Source: Streptomyces sp. AM 4-1-1 (GTDB lineage: Bacteria > Actinomycetota > Actinomycetes > Streptomycetales > Streptomycetaceae). Taken from it: a stretch of DNA of 64,000 nt. Made by a program: the position numbers and the translations under genes. The notes beneath the pieces are model-generated. The model did not search any database. It worked only from the letters and a program-made list of their open reading frames with translations, and was not told the DNA's origin. Shown here one piece after another: positions 63,789-64,000 of the stretch (position 1 is its first letter; each line of letters starts with the position of its first letter). The stretch spans positions 1,798,001 to 1,862,000 of the forward strand of contig NZ_CP119145.1 of assembly GCF_029167625.1 (NCBI RefSeq), written 5' to 3'.

Positions 63789-64000
63789 GTGGTGAGAGGC
63801 AACGATTTCCGTCGGCAACGCGCCTTGCCCGAGGTCGACTCGGCGGTCCACCGGTGGCCGCCGTGCGAGTGCGGCGGCCCCAAGTGCCCGGACAGGAAGC
63901 AGCCTCCGGCCACCGAACTGGTACGCGTGCCCGAATCCGTACCCGTACCGCCGACGGAGAAGGACAGCGCGACGATAGAGCGGGTACGTCACCTGCTCCG
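63789..64000 (+). CDS. Small Cys-containing hypothetical protein (3' end outside window)
   Basis: From GTG 63789 (or 63792) the frame reads VVRGNDFRRQRALPEVD, then VHRWPPCECGGPKCPDRKQ, and is open to the window end. The C-x-C-x4-C spacing suggests metal binding or redox function. I recall similar short proteins beside XRE/DUF397 pairs in streptomycetes but cannot name the family. An in-frame TGA at 63747-63749 limits the N-terminus, and GGGAG lies about 10 bases before the GTG. It diverges from the XRE regulator, with a 276-base gap that holds promoters but nothing else recognised. Confidence 0.55.
   Translation, partial: MVRGNDFRRQRALPEVDSAVHRWPPCECGGPKCPDRKQPPATELVRVPESVPVPPTEKDSATIERVRHLL

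Overview
The window is chromosomal DNA of a Streptomyces-type actinomycete. It is very GC-rich, uses many GTG starts and 4-base ATGA/GTGA gene overlaps, and carries hrdA beside dnaG, a Zur-controlled znuACB-zur cluster, and XRE/DUF397 pairs. Only the left 10 kb and the last 6 kb look accessory; the rest is a conserved core with small lineage-specific inserts.

1-10.4 kb, defence island: a type I restriction operon (hsdR, cut by the window start; hsdM; hsdS) has a complete AbiE-type toxin-antitoxin pair between hsdR and hsdM. All joints from the antitoxin to hsdS are overlapping stop/start codons. A RadC gene and a DUF262/HNH gene converge on hsdS. A decayed vapBC pair follows. The island ends at the 3' side of a CAU-anticodon tRNA gene, a classic insertion position. 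Two tRNA-Asn genes with a shared terminator come next.

11-24 kb: a YtxH-like protein, an FGGY sugar kinase, a heterodimeric ABC exporter with one degenerate ATP site, then on the minus strand hrdA, dnaG, a ferredoxin-reductase-like flavoprotein and dgt. Spacers here hold tandem repeats, including five perfect copies of a 26-bp unit.

24-39 kb: a SanA/YdcF-like protein, cutA, an FMN reductase with a MerR-like dyad in front, DUF5990, a Pro/Gly/His-rich surface protein with a class F sortase, a TSUP permease, an HTH regulator, ppdK with a long structured leader region, dus, and a divergent XRE-regulator/MFS-efflux pair with twin CTGGTACCAG operators.

39-52 kb: DUF6243, glyS, the zinc-uptake cluster znuA-znuC-znuB-zur with two Zur boxes over the znuA promoter, then the minus-strand series MMPL transporter, histidine kinase, response regulator, recO, uppS, with a YcxB-like and a TerB-like gene at its sides.

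52-58.5 kb: leuA with a leucine-rich leader peptide and competing hairpins, a protealysin-like protease with its emfourin inhibitor, era, a cytidine-deaminase-like protein lacking the zinc ligands, and an AraC/VOC pair.

58.6-64 kb, accessory: a small secreted protein followed by an ABC ATPase and two membrane proteins (possible export, immunity or sensing cassette), an eroded IS630-type transposase, an XRE/DUF397 pair, and the start of a small Cys-containing protein cut by the window end. Inferences below are from reading the sequence and from memory of families; no search was run.
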